Source: JARRPM01 sp963765545
GTDB lineage: Bacteria > Pseudomonadota > Gammaproteobacteria > Pseudomonadales > Halieaceae
Direction of reading: 5' to 3'
DNA length: 64,000 nucleotides
Assembly (NCBI GenBank): GCA_963765545.1
Contig: CAVXWW010000004.1
Coordinates: 186,001 to 250,000 of the forward strand
In this document: piece after piece, positions 41,440 to 51,300 of the stretch
Layout: every line of letters starts with the position of its first letter
Numbering within the stretch: the stretch's first letter is position 1
Notes under the pieces: model-generated
What the model saw: the letters and a program-made list of their open reading frames with translations, nothing else
The model's database searches: none
Told to the model about the DNA's origin: nothing
Position numbers and translations under genes: made by a program

Positions 41440-44124
41440 ATGAAGGTACCGTTCAGGAAGTCTGTGGTGGCCTCTGCAGTGGCATTTGCGGGAGTCTCGA
41501 TTTCACCGCTGGTGCTGGCGCAGGCGGGCTCGGGATCCAGTGCCACCTCGCTGATGTTGGAAGAGGTGGTGGTGACTGCCCAGAAGCGGGCGCAGGACTC
41601 CCAGGACGTGCCGATTTCCATTTCGGCCCTCACAGAGTCAGACCTGGAGCGCCGCGGTGCGGTCAACCTCGGTGACTTGATAAGTACCATCCCCAATATG
41701 TCCGGTTATACCGCCCCCGGCAGTCGCGCTAACCTGAGCGTCAACATACGTGGTATAGGTTCCGGCAGCTCCAGTAACCTCTCCGTGGACCCCGCTACTG
41801 CCATGTACCTCGACGGTGTGTATATCGGCAAGTTGATAGGCTCTTCACTGGATGTGGCGGAACTGGAACGAGTGGAAGTGCTGCGTGGGCCCCAGGGCAC
41901 CCTTTACGGCCGTAACTCTACTGCGGGCGCTATCAACTTCATCACCCAGAAACCAACCGGCGAATTCGGTGGCAAATTCACCGGGGTGGCCGGTAGTGAC
42001 AGCCTGTGGGGCGTGAAAGGGACCGTCTATACTGACACTCTGGGTACATCGGGCGAGGGTCTTGGCGCATTGTCGGCCACATTTGGCGGGCTGATTCGCC
42101 AGCGGGATGAGCTCTACGACAACACCAATCCCAACCTGGATGATTTCGATGACCTCGACAGGGAAGCCTACCGGATCGCCCTGCGCTGGGAAGTCAATGA
42201 CAGGCTGACGATAGACTACGCCTACGATCATTCGAAACTGAACGAGAAGGGAACTCCGCAGTTTATGGTTGGCTTTACCCCCCTGGCGATCAACCCGGTG
42301 ACCGGCGAACAGACCAGTCGCACCCAGGTGCTGGCGGATTTCAATACCGGCCAGATTGCCGGTGGCCTGGCCCAGATGAACCAGTTCGCTCCGGCATTTG
42401 GCCTGTCTCCCGACCCCACGGCCGATCGCTACGTGGATTCCAGCCAGGACACCCTGGATCTTTACAACAACCTGAACGACGGTGACCGCCCGGGCAAGGC
42501 CAGCAGCGATATCAATACCTACTCGAAGAACAAGTCGGATGGTCACAACCTGACCGCTGCCCTGGCCTTCGATGACCTGGGCTTCCTGGAGAGCGTAGAA
42601 TTCAAATCGATCACCGCCTACCGCAAGATCAGCAATTCCAATTTTGGTGACCTGGACGGCACCGACAACTCCGTGGTACCAGGCGGCGCCGGTGCCATAA
42701 ATGACAGTACCCTGGGCGCGCTCACCAGCATGTACGGTGAGGAACTGGCCCTGTTCGGCAACATGGCGGCCAACCCCGACCTGATCCCTGCCCTGACACC
42801 GCTGTACAACGATGTGCAGCAGAGCATTGGCCTGATGTGGGAGAACATCGACGAATTTGGCGGCGCTTTTTTCAACCAGGATGCGGATATCGACTACGAC
42901 CAGTTCTCTCAGGAACTGCAGATGGTGGGTACAGCTAACGAGATAGACTATGCGCTGGGCTTTTACTATTTCAGCGACGAGGGTGAAAACCGCAGTGTTC
43001 GCAGCGCGGCTCAGCCGGTGGGCGGCAAGGCAGCTATAAACTATGACAACGAGACAGAGGCCTGGGCGGTATTCGGGCAGATGACCTTCCGTCCGGACAT
43101 GTTCGATGATCGCCTCGCGTTGACCCTTGGGTATCGCTATACCGAGGAGCAGAAAGAGATCAAATATCTCTACCAGAACGCCGGGCCAGTGATTATTCCC
43201 GGCCCCTTTGCAGGCACTTTGCGCACCAACCCGGACTATACCGGCCAGCTTGTGCCCGTAGAGGGCCAATACGGCGTCAAGGAACATGAAAACTACGACA
43301 ACAGTAGCGGTACCGTCACCGTGGCTTACGACCTCACCGATGACACAAACGCCTACCTGAGCTGGGCTACGGGTTACCGCAGTGGCGGCTTCAACGGGGA
43401 GGTATTTGGCGACCAGTACAAGGAAGAAACCATCGATAGCTGGGAGCTGGGCGTCAAGTCCGATGTGATCCCGGCGGTTCTTCGGGTTAACGGGGCCTTG
43501 TTTACCTACACCTATGACGATCAACAGGTCAGTGAAATCGAGGTCGATGAGCTGACTCTGCAAACCACTTCTTTTATCGGTAACGCGGGTAAATCAGAGC
43601 GTTGGGGAGCGGAAGTAGAAGTGCAGTGGTTGCCAATGGACGATCTCTTGATCTCCTTGAGCTACTCCCACACGGACGGTGATTTTGACAAATATGCGCC
43701 CCTTGATGGGGTCAACACCAGTATCAATACCGATAACCTGGCCAAGCGCACCTCGCCGGACAATATGGCTTCTGGCATAGTGGATTGGGTTGTCGCCCGC
43801 ACCGACTGGGCCGAGTTCACCGCCCATGCCGAGGTCTTCTACCAGAGCGAAAGCTATGCCGCGGCGCTGTGGAGCGGTTATTACGCGGGTGAGCCCTATG
43901 TGTTTGATCAAATCGATGTTGAGGAACGCACTATTGTGAATCTGCGCCTGGGTATCGAGGGTATTGCGATGGGTGACGGTACTCTGCGCGCGGGTCTTTG
44001 GGGCAAGAACCTGACCGATGAGGATTACAATACTTTCGGAATCAACTTTGCCAGCCTGGGGCCTATTACCCAGCAGTATGGTGACGGTGTGAGCTATGGG
44101 CTGGATGTAACTTACGAGTTCTAG
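41440..44124 (+). CDS. TonB-dependent receptor, complete
   Basis: 894 residues with a signal peptide (VVASAVAFAGVSISPLVLAQ, about 9-28), TonB box LEEVVVTAQKR (41-51), and a plug with NIRGIGSG and ERVEVLRGPQGTLYGRN. A 22-strand barrel is expected, ending in the outer-membrane signature YGLDVTYEF with a terminal Phe. It is the sphingomonad-like receptor type often found beside catabolic genes for hydrophobic compounds. It is monocistronic: a good terminator follows at 44144-44173. The substrate is unknown. The downstream SDR-SnoaL-OYE genes may act on what it imports (inference). Confidence 0.95.
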   Translation: MKVPFRKSVVASAVAFAGVSISPLVLAQAGSGSSATSLMLEEVVVTAQKRAQDSQDVPISISALTESDLERRGAVNLGDLISTIPNMSGYTAPGSRANLSVNIRGIGSGSSSNLSVDPATAMYLDGVYIGKLIGSSLDVAELERVEVLRGPQGTLYGRNSTAGAINFITQKPTGEFGGKFTGVAGSDSLWGVKGTVYTDTLGTSGEGLGALSATFGGLIRQRDELYDNTNPNLDDFDDLDREAYRIALRWEVNDRLTIDYAYDHSKLNEKGTPQFMVGFTPLAINPVTGEQTSRTQVLADFNTGQIAGGLAQMNQFAPAFGLSPDPTADRYVDSSQDTLDLYNNLNDGDRPGKASSDINTYSKNKSDGHNLTAALAFDDLGFLESVEFKSITAYRKISNSNFGDLDGTDNSVVPGGAGAINDSTLGALTSMYGEELALFGNMAANPDLIPALTPLYNDVQQSIGLMWENIDEFGGAFFNQDADIDYDQFSQELQMVGTANEIDYALGFYYFSDEGENRSVRSAAQPVGGKAAINYDNETEAWAVFGQMTFRPDMFDDRLALTLGYRYTEEQKEIKYLYQNAGPVIIPGPFAGTLRTNPDYTGQLVPVEGQYGVKEHENYDNSSGTVTVAYDLTDDTNAYLSWATGYRSGGFNGEVFGDQYKEETIDSWELGVKSDVIPAVLRVNGALFTYTYDDQQVSEIEVDELTLQTTSFIGNAGKSERWGAEVEVQWLPMDDLLISLSYSHTDGDFDKYAPLDGVNTSINTDNLAKRTSPDNMASGIVDWVVARTDWAEFTAHAEVFYQSESYAAALWSGYYAGEPYVFDQIDVEERTIVNLRLGIEGIAMGDGTLRAGLWGKNLTDEDYNTFGINFASLGPITQQYGDGVSYGLDVTYEF

Positions 44125-44143
44125 TATCCCTCTGGGGTCCATT

Positions 44144-44173
44144 GCCGTGCCCGTTTCTGGCGCGGCTTTTTTT
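44144..44173 (+). terminator. Intrinsic terminator of the TonB receptor gene
   Basis: Stem GCCGTGCC (44144-44151) pairs with GGCGCGGC (44159-44166), including one G-U pair, with a 7-base loop, followed by seven T (44167-44173). It lies 19 bp after the stop codon and is the clearest Rho-independent terminator in the window. Confidence 0.8.
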
Positions 44174-44213
44174 CATTTCGCCCGGTTGAAGCTATATTCC
44201 GGTTTGGTTCTAT

Positions 44214-44705
44214 CCAGCGGTCCCGAGTGGGAAAGTGTTTCCCAGTCGCTCCACGTGATTCGCTTGATGAGAAACACTTTCGCACCCGGGACTTCGTTGG
44301 GTGCCTGTCCCATCTGGTCCTGGGGTGTGTCTGAATCTGATCGATGCCTGTTCTGTTCGTCTTTGGCTTGGTTCGGTCCAGCGGTCCCGGGCGGGAAAGT
44401 GTTCCCCAGTCGCTCCACGTGATTCGCTTGATGAGAAACACTTTCCCACCCGGGACCTCGTTGGGCGCCTGTCCCATCTGGTCCTGGGGTGTGTCTGAGT
44501 CTGATCGGTGCCTGTTCTGTTCGTCTTTGGCTTGGTTCGGTCCAGCGGTCCCGAGTGGGAAAGTGTTTCCCAGTCGCTCCACGTGATTCGCTTTATGAGA
44601 AACACTTTCCCACCCGGGACCTCGTTGGGTGCCTGTCCCATCTGGTCCTGGGGTGTGTCTGAGTCTGATCGGTGCCTGTTCTGTTCGTCTTTGGCTTGGT
44701 TCGGT
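44214..44705. repeat. Tandem array of three 164-bp hairpin repeats
   Basis: Units start at 44214, 44378 and 44542, spaced exactly 164 bp, with few differences. Each opens with CCAGCGGTCCCG and contains a long inverted repeat. In unit 2 the arms are 44383-44403 and 44437-44457 (20 of 21 bases paired), closing a 33-base loop. The loop holds a core with CGCTCCACGTGATTCGC. Open frames through the array are artefacts: 164 is not a multiple of three and the peptides change frame at each unit. The array is non-coding and begins right after the TonB terminator. Confidence 0.9.
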
Positions 44706-45420
44706 CCAGCGGTCCCGGGCGGGAAAGTATTTCCCAGTCGCTCCACGTGATTCGCTTTATGAGAAACACTTTCCCACCCGGGACCTCGTTAGGTGCCTGT
44801 CCCTACATGCTCGTTCGGAGCTGAACGATGCAAGGGGCGGGGTGTAAGCAGGCTTCTTATCAAGCGAATCACGTGGAGCGACTGAAAAGATTACCGTAGA
44901 GCGGCCTCGTTGAGGATTGAGAACTGATCAGATGCTTGGTCCCGGTTATCTCTGGTTGGGTTCAGTCCATCGGTCCCGGGCGGGAAAGTATTTCCCAGTC
45001 GCTCCACGTGATTCGCTTTATGAGAAACACTTTCCCACCCGGGACCTCGTCAGGTGCCTGTCCCTACATGCTCGTTCGGAGCTGAACGATGCAAGGGGCG
45101 GGGTGTAAGCAGGCTTCTTATCAAGCGAATCACGTGGAGCGACTGAAAAGATTACCGTAGAGCGGCCTCGTTGAGGATTGAGAACTGATCAGATGCTTGG
45201 TCCCGGTTATCTCTGGTTGGGTTCAGTCCATCGGTCCCGGGCGGGAAAGTATTTCCCAGTCGCTCCACGTGATTCGCTTTATGAGAAACACTTTCCCACC
45301 CGGGACCTCGTCAGGTGCCTGTCCCTACATGCTCGTTCGGAGCTGAACGATGCAAGGGGCCGGGTGTAAGCAGGCTTCTCATCAAGCGAATCACGTGGAC
45401 CGACTGGGAAGCCTGCTTGC
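44706..45420. repeat. Tandem array of 261-bp repeats, two full and one partial
   Basis: Units start at 44706, 44967 and 45228 (spacing 261). Each keeps the first 110 bases or so of the 164-bp unit, including the hairpin, then continues with different sequence (from CTACATGCTCGTTCGG). That sequence carries an inverted copy of the loop core (44858-44884, 45119-45145, 45381-45406). The third unit diverges after about 170 bp. There the inverted core is closed by a different stem, AAGCAGGCTTC (45368-45378) and GAAGCCTGCTT (45408-45418). From 45421 to the SDR start at 45647 there is only the short CCAAAA repeat and no gene that I can support. Confidence 0.88.
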
Positions 45421-45447
45421 GCCCGGACTCGCTGGCGAGAACCATAC

Positions 45448-45471
45448 CCAAAACCAAAACCAAAACCAAAA
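45448..45471. repeat. CCAAAA hexanucleotide repeat, four copies
   Basis: Four exact CCAAAA units lie between the hairpin array and the SDR gene. It is a simple-sequence tract, possibly length-variable, with no coding context. Confidence 0.85.
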
Positions 45472-45646
45472 CCCAGCCAAAAAGTGCACCAAATCTACTG
45501 TAAGCCCGGATAGCAACCACTGGCGCCACAAGAAGTTCCCGATGAACTTAAATGTCTACCAATTCGGTTGGCATGGCGCTGTGGAATTGAGTGGTCCTGG
45601 TTGATAATACGTGCGCTGTGCCAAGGGCAATGGAGGGTTGTAGATC

Positions 45647-46420
45647 ATGAGACTGGAAAACAAGGTGGTTATCATAACCGGGGCTGGTGTCGGAATCGGC
45701 GCGGCGACTGCCCGCCGTATGGCCGAAGAGGGGGCGAAAGTGGTTGTTGCTGCCCGTCGCCTTAACCTGCTGCAGGAGGTGGTTGCGGAGATAGAAGCCG
45801 CCGGTGGTACGGCCATGGCCTGTGCCTGCGATGTCACGAACGAGGAATCCGTCAAGCAACTGGTGGCGGATACAGTGGCGGCCTACGGCAAACTGGATAT
45901 CGTGGTGAACAATGCGGTGTTGATGGTGCCGGGCATGTTGGCCAGCTACAGCAGTAAGGCCTGGCGCCAGAATTTCATTGTTTCGCTCGATGGAGCCATG
46001 TTCCTGATGCGCGAGGCCTATGCCCAGTTGAAGGCCAACCGGGGTGCGGTAGTCAACGTTTCCTCCGTTTGCGGCCTGCTGGGCTCAGTCGGCACGGCCG
46101 GTTACAGCGCGGCGAAGGCCGGCATGATCGCTATGTCACGCAACGCGGCGATTGAATGGGGCAAGAAGGGAGTGCGCGTGAACACGGTTATTCCCGGTGT
46201 ATTTTTGACACCACCCACGCTGGGCCTGATGCCGGACGAAGAGTCCCAGGCCGCCACCGCGCAATCGCTTCCCCTTGGACGTATTGGCGATCCCATAGAA
46301 TGTGCCAATGCCATTTTGTTCCTGGCCAGCGATGAGGCATCCTATGTCACCGGCGCCGAGCTGGTAGTGGATGGCGGGCGCACGGCGGAACTGATCACCG
46401 GCGCGGCAAGCTGGGACTAG
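45647..46420 (+). CDS. Short-chain dehydrogenase/reductase
   Basis: 257 residues. It has cofactor loop TGAGVGIGAATA, NNAV in place of NNAG, catalytic Ser in NVSSVCGLLG, YSAAK with Tyr and Lys, and C-terminal YVTGAELVVDGGRTAEL. Basic residues after strand two (VVVAARRLN) favour NADP(H). GGAGGG precedes ATG 45647. It is first of a three-gene rightward set with the SnoaL-like and OYE genes (21 and 44 bp gaps), suggesting sequential redox steps on one substrate. Confidence 0.92.
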   Translation: MRLENKVVIITGAGVGIGAATARRMAEEGAKVVVAARRLNLLQEVVAEIEAAGGTAMACACDVTNEESVKQLVADTVAAYGKLDIVVNNAVLMVPGMLASYSSKAWRQNFIVSLDGAMFLMREAYAQLKANRGAVVNVSSVCGLLGSVGTAGYSAAKAGMIAMSRNAAIEWGKKGVRVNTVIPGVFLTPPTLGLMPDEESQAATAQSLPLGRIGDPIECANAILFLASDEASYVTGAELVVDGGRTAELITGAASWD

Positions 46421-46441
46421 CAGATTGGCGGGGAACACACT

Positions 46442-47065
46442 ATGAAAGAGGATTTGGTGGCGCGTATCGATCGCCTGGAATCGCTGGACGAGATCCGGCA
46501 GCTGCCGGCCAGGTATGCGTTGTCACTGGATATGCGCGATATGGATGCCCACGTGAATCTCTTTGCGCCGGATATCCGGGTGAGTCGCGACAAGGTGGGG
46601 CGCTCCCACCTGAAGCGTTGGCTCGATGACACCCTGCGCTTGCAGTTTACCGGCACGTCGCACCACATTGGTAATCACATTATCGAGTTCGACGATCCCG
46701 ATAACGCCCATGGCGTGGTCTACTCGAAAAACGAACACGAGACTGGCGACCAGTGGGTCATCATGCAGATGCTCTACTGGGACAACTACCAGCGCATTGA
46801 CGGACGCTGGTATTTCCGGCGCCGTTTACCCTGTTACTGGTACGCGACCGACATTAACAGGCCGCCCATCGGTGACAACAAGATGCGTTGGCCCGATCGT
46901 GAGCCCTATGAGGGCGCCTATCATAACCTGTGGCCTTCCTGGCAGTCGTTCTGGGATAACCCGCCAGACTGTGACGAGCCGGAGGTGGCGCCGCCGGCGC
47001 CGCTGGAGCAGTTTTTGCTGACCATGCGTCGCGGCGCTGCTGAACCCAGGATTCGGGTCCGTTGA
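46442..47065 (+). CDS. SnoaL/NTF2-like domain protein
   Basis: 207 residues. The first 140 resemble the NTF2/SnoaL-like cone fold used by polyketide cyclases, ketosteroid isomerases and small dehydratases (LESLDEIRQLPARYALSLDMRDMDAHVNLFAPDIRV, a typical opening for SnoaL-like proteins; later RIDGRWYFRRRLPCYWYA). The C-terminal 60 residues are Pro- and Trp-rich and not recognised. No metal or cofactor motif is seen. Its position between SDR and OYE genes suggests an isomerase, hydratase or binding role (inference). Confidence 0.8.
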   Translation: MKEDLVARIDRLESLDEIRQLPARYALSLDMRDMDAHVNLFAPDIRVSRDKVGRSHLKRWLDDTLRLQFTGTSHHIGNHIIEFDDPDNAHGVVYSKNEHETGDQWVIMQMLYWDNYQRIDGRWYFRRRLPCYWYATDINRPPIGDNKMRWPDREPYEGAYHNLWPSWQSFWDNPPDCDEPEVAPPAPLEQFLLTMRRGAAEPRIRVR

Positions 47066-47109
47066 AAATGAGCTCACCTTCGTTTACCCGCGACCCGCAG
47101 GAGTAGGAC

Positions 47110-48180
47110 ATGGGCATTTTTTCATCCCTGACGCTGGGTTCTCTGGAGCTGGAAAATCGCATTGTGATGGCCCCCATGACACGCAGTCGAGCCGGCGCTG
47201 ATGCTGTGCCTACTGACATGATGGTGGATTACTATGCCCAGCGCGCCAGCGCCGGCCTCATTATTTCCGAGGGTATTGCGCCCAATGCCAGTGGCCTGGG
47301 GTACTGCCGAACGCCGGGACTGTACAACGCCGCGCAAGTAGCGGCCTGGGCCCGGGTGACCGCTGCCGTGCATGCGGTGGGGGGTAGAATTGTCGCCCAG
47401 CTAATGCACGTGGGCCGGGTGGCCAGTCAGTTGAACAAACCTGCGGGCAGCGAAACGGTTGCGCCTTCAGCTATTGCTGCCCGGGGCGAAATGTATACCG
47501 ACCAATCCGGCATGGTGCCGTTTGACACGCCGCGGGCACTCGCAATCGAGGAAATCGCGGGGGTGATCTCGAGCTATGCCCTGGCCACTGAAAATGCATT
47601 TGCCGCGGGGTTTGACGGGGTGGAGCTGCACTGCACCAGCGGTTACCTTCCGGCCCAGTTTCTATGCACTGGCACCAACCAGCGGCGTGACGATTACGGT
47701 GGCAGTGTAGAGAACCGCTGCCGCTTTGTACTGGAAACGCTGCACGCCATAGCTGGCGTGGATGGTCCTGGCCGGGTTGGGATGCGTATCTGTCCGGGTA
47801 ACCCTTTCAATGACCTGAGCGACGATAACCCGCAGCAGACCTTTGAGGTATTGCTGGGCGCGGCGGCGGAGCTGGATCTGGCCTATCTGCATGTGATCCG
47901 TATGCCCGGCGCAGGTATTGACAATATCTCGCTTGGCCAACAATTTTTCGGCGGCAGGCTGATCTTGAACGACAGTTATGATCTTGAAGAAGCGGATGCT
48001 GTTATCGCCAGCGGAGCAGCCGCTGCGGTCTCTTTTGGGCGGCCTTTTATTGCCAATCCGGACCTTGTTGAGCGTTTTCGCGAGGGCGCCAGACTGGCCG
48101 GTTTTGACGCGCGTACCCTGTACGCGGGCGGGGACCGGGGTTACAGCGACTATCCCCGGCGAGACAGCCCCCCCACCTGA
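47110..48180 (+). CDS. NADH:flavin oxidoreductase, Old Yellow Enzyme family
   Basis: 356 residues, one FMN-binding barrel. It opens SSLTLGSLELENRIVMAPMT and has AQLMHVGRVAS, the active-site strand ELHCTSGYLPAQF, and TGTNQRRDDYGGSVENRC. The usual His-x2-Asn/His pair reads His-Cys-Thr-Ser here, so the second anchoring residue is Ser. Near the end AVSFGRPFIANPDLVERF is standard. It should reduce activated C=C bonds with NAD(P)H. AGGAG lies before the ATG, and it is last of the SDR-SnoaL-OYE set. Confidence 0.92.
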   Translation: MGIFSSLTLGSLELENRIVMAPMTRSRAGADAVPTDMMVDYYAQRASAGLIISEGIAPNASGLGYCRTPGLYNAAQVAAWARVTAAVHAVGGRIVAQLMHVGRVASQLNKPAGSETVAPSAIAARGEMYTDQSGMVPFDTPRALAIEEIAGVISSYALATENAFAAGFDGVELHCTSGYLPAQFLCTGTNQRRDDYGGSVENRCRFVLETLHAIAGVDGPGRVGMRICPGNPFNDLSDDNPQQTFEVLLGAAAELDLAYLHVIRMPGAGIDNISLGQQFFGGRLILNDSYDLEEADAVIASGAAAAVSFGRPFIANPDLVERFREGARLAGFDARTLYAGGDRGYSDYPRRDSPPT

Positions 48181-48304
48181 TAAGCTGAAAATATTCCGAT
48201 AGCGGACTAATATCCTGTTGATTGCAGCGGTCGAACAAGGCGATAGTGCAAAGCCCTGCCGTTGTGCTATTGAAGCCAGGTGGCTTTGTTAACAGGACTA
48301 CATC

Positions 48305-51300
48305 GTGCCAGATAACCTTTCAGAACTCAGGGCGAGCATTCGCAAGACAACCTCCGCCGATGAAAAAGTCGTGCTGGACAGTCTGCTCGCCGCGAATTCA
48401 CTATCACTGGAACAGCGGGAGCGCTTGCGTGAGCACTCCATAGAGCTGGTTCAGCAGTGCCGTAGTAAAAGTCATAAAGCGGGAACCCTGGATGCCTTTT
48501 TGCAGGAGTTCGGCCTGTCCAACAAGGAGGGTATAGCCCTCATGTGCCTGGCTGAAGCCTTGCTGCGAGTGCCGGATGATGAAACGGCTGATCGCCTGAT
48601 TGCCGAAAAAATCCAGTCTGGCGACTGGGGCGCCCATAAGGGCAAGTCGCGCTCCCGTTTCGTCAACGCGTCCGTTTGGGGGCTTATGCTGACGGGCCGG
48701 GTGGTGCGCCTGGACGAGGATATTGTGGAGCAGACCTCCTCCTGGATGCGGCGCCTGATCAACTCGCTGGGAGAGCCGGTAGTGCGCCAGGCCGTCCTGC
48801 AGGCCATGCGTATAATGGGTAGCCAGTATGTGCTGGGCAGGACGATTGAAGAGGCCCTGGACAAGGGGCGAGCGAACAACCGGGCCGGCACACGTTTTTC
48901 CTTCGATATGCTGGGGGAGGGGGCCCGCACCGCCGCCGACGCCCAGCGTTACTTTGATGCCTACGCCACTGCGATCAACAGTATCTCGGCGACGGTGAAA
49001 GACGACTCGGTAGAGACGGCGAATGGTATTTCGGTGAAACTGTCCGCCCTGCATCCACGCTATGAATTCAGGCAGAAACGCAGGGTGATGGCCGAATTGT
49101 TGCCCAGGGTCAAGGCGCTGGCCGTGATGGCTAGGGGAGGTGGCATCGGTTTCAGTATTGATGCTGAAGAGTGTGACCGGCTGGAACTGTCGCTGGATAT
49201 TTTCGAGGCCCTGGTCCGCGACGGCGAACTGGCGGGCTGGGATGGCCTGGGCTTTGTACTGCAGGCCTACCAGAAGCGGGCTCACCTGGTGGCGGATTGG
49301 CTCGCGGCATTGGCCCGCGATGCGGGCCGCCGTATCATGGTGCGGCTGGTCAAGGGTGCCTACTGGGACGGGGAGATCAAGCATGCCCAGGAGCAGGGCC
49401 TGGCGGACTACCCGGTGTTTACGCGCAAGAGCCATACCGATGTGTCGTATCAAATCTGCGCCCAGCGATTACTGCTTGCGCAGGATGTGATCTTTCCCCA
49501 GTTTGCCACCCACAATGCCTATACGGTGGCTGCCATCATGGCACTGCAACCCGGAGAGGGCACGTTCGAGTTTCAGCGCCTGCACGGCATGGGTCATCTG
49601 CTCTATGACGAAGTGCAGGATAACTATCCGGATACCGCCATACGAGTGTACGCCCCGGTGGGAACGCATAAAGACCTGCTGCCCTACCTGGTTCGCCGAC
49701 TGTTGGAAAATGGCGCCAACAGCTCCTTTGTTAATCGCTTTCTCGATGCCGCTGTCCCGCCCCAGGACCTGTTGCAGGACCCGCTAGATGAAGCGCTGCA
49801 ACAGCCCGCCGGCCGTCACCCCGGTATCCCCCTGCCACGCGAGCTGTTTCGTGATGAGTCGGCGCCCTGGCTCAATGCGCGCGGCATCGATCTGGCAGAC
49901 CCTGTCGAGGTAGCCAATTTACTGCCGCGACTGAAGTTGTCTGTTAATGACGGGCCTCGGGCGGCGCCACTGGTGGGTGGCCAGTGGCTTGCGGGCGAGG
50001 CGCGGGCTATAGCCAACCCTGCGCAAACCGATCAGGTAGTAGGCCATGTCATTGAAGCCGATACCCGGGCGATTGAGCAGGCTCTGGACCTGGCGGTAAA
50101 CGCCCAGCCCGGCTGGGATGCAGCGGGTGCAGAGTTCCGGGCAGACTGCCTGGATCGCATTGCAGATTTACTGGAGAAATACTGTGAGCAGCTGATGGGT
50201 TTAATTGTCGCTGAAGCCGGTCGCACCATCGACGACGCGCTGTCGGAGGTTCGCGAGGCTGTGGACTTTTGTCGTTATTACGCCCAACAGGGAAGGCGCG
50301 GTTTTGCCACACCGCAAACCTTACCCGGCCCCACTGGTGAGCTGAACGAGCTGTCGTTACATGGTCGAGGTGTGTTTGTCTGTATCAGTCCGTGGAATTT
50401 TCCGCTTGCCATATTTACCGGCCAGGTGGTGGCGGCGTTGATGGCGGGTAACAGTGTCATTGCCAAACCCGCCGAGCAGACCCCTCTCGTTGCGGCGCGC
50501 GCTGTGAGCCTTATGCTTGAAGCGGGAGTTCCACAAAACGTCATTCACCTGTTGCCTGGTGATGGTGCCTCGGTCGGTGGCTCGCTGGTCAACGACGCTC
50601 GGGTAGCGGGCGTGGTTTTTACCGGCAGTACCGCCACTGCCAGGCTGATCAACCGACAGTTGGCCGGCCGTGACGGGCCTATCGTTTCCTTTATTGCGGA
50701 AACCGGTGGCCTGAATGTCATGATCGTGGATGCCACGGCCTTGCCCGAGCAGGTGGTGGACGACGTGATCATTTCGGCCTTTCAAAGTGCGGGCCAGCGC
50801 TGCTCAGCCCTGCGCGTAATGTTTCTCCAGGAAGACATTGCCGACACTGTAATCGCCATGCTGGCCGGGGCGATGGCCGAGCTTGAAGTGGGAAATCCGG
50901 CGGCGTTTGCCAGCGATATTGGTCCTGTGATCGATCTTGAGGCACAGCAGATGCTGCAGCGCCATGCCCTGCGTATGGACCGGGAGGCGACATTGCTGGC
51001 TGCTTGCGAGCGGGAAGCGCGGCATGACCAGGGTCATTTTTTCATGCCAAGGGTATACGAGATTGCAGACCTGTCGCAGCTTCCGGAAGAGGTCTTTGGG
51101 CCAGTGCTGCATGTTATTCGCTATGGCGTGCAGGACATGCCAAAAGTGCTGGCCGCTATCAACGCTTCAGGCTACGGGCTTACTCTGGGCATTCACAGCC
51201 GTATCAATGGCTTTGTCGACGAGGTATTCGAGGCCACCAGGGTGGGCAATACCTATATCAACCGCAATATGGTGGGTGCGGTGGTGGGTGTTAATCCCTT

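Noticed and set aside
44214..45420. CRISPR array
   Set aside because: Repeats are 164 or 261 bp long without unique spacers, and no cas gene is present in the window.
44121..45604. Several open frames of 60-180 codons through the repeat array
   Set aside because: They repeat the same peptide on both strands and shift frame at each 164-bp unit; none has a convincing ribosome site. They follow the repeats, not a coding signal.
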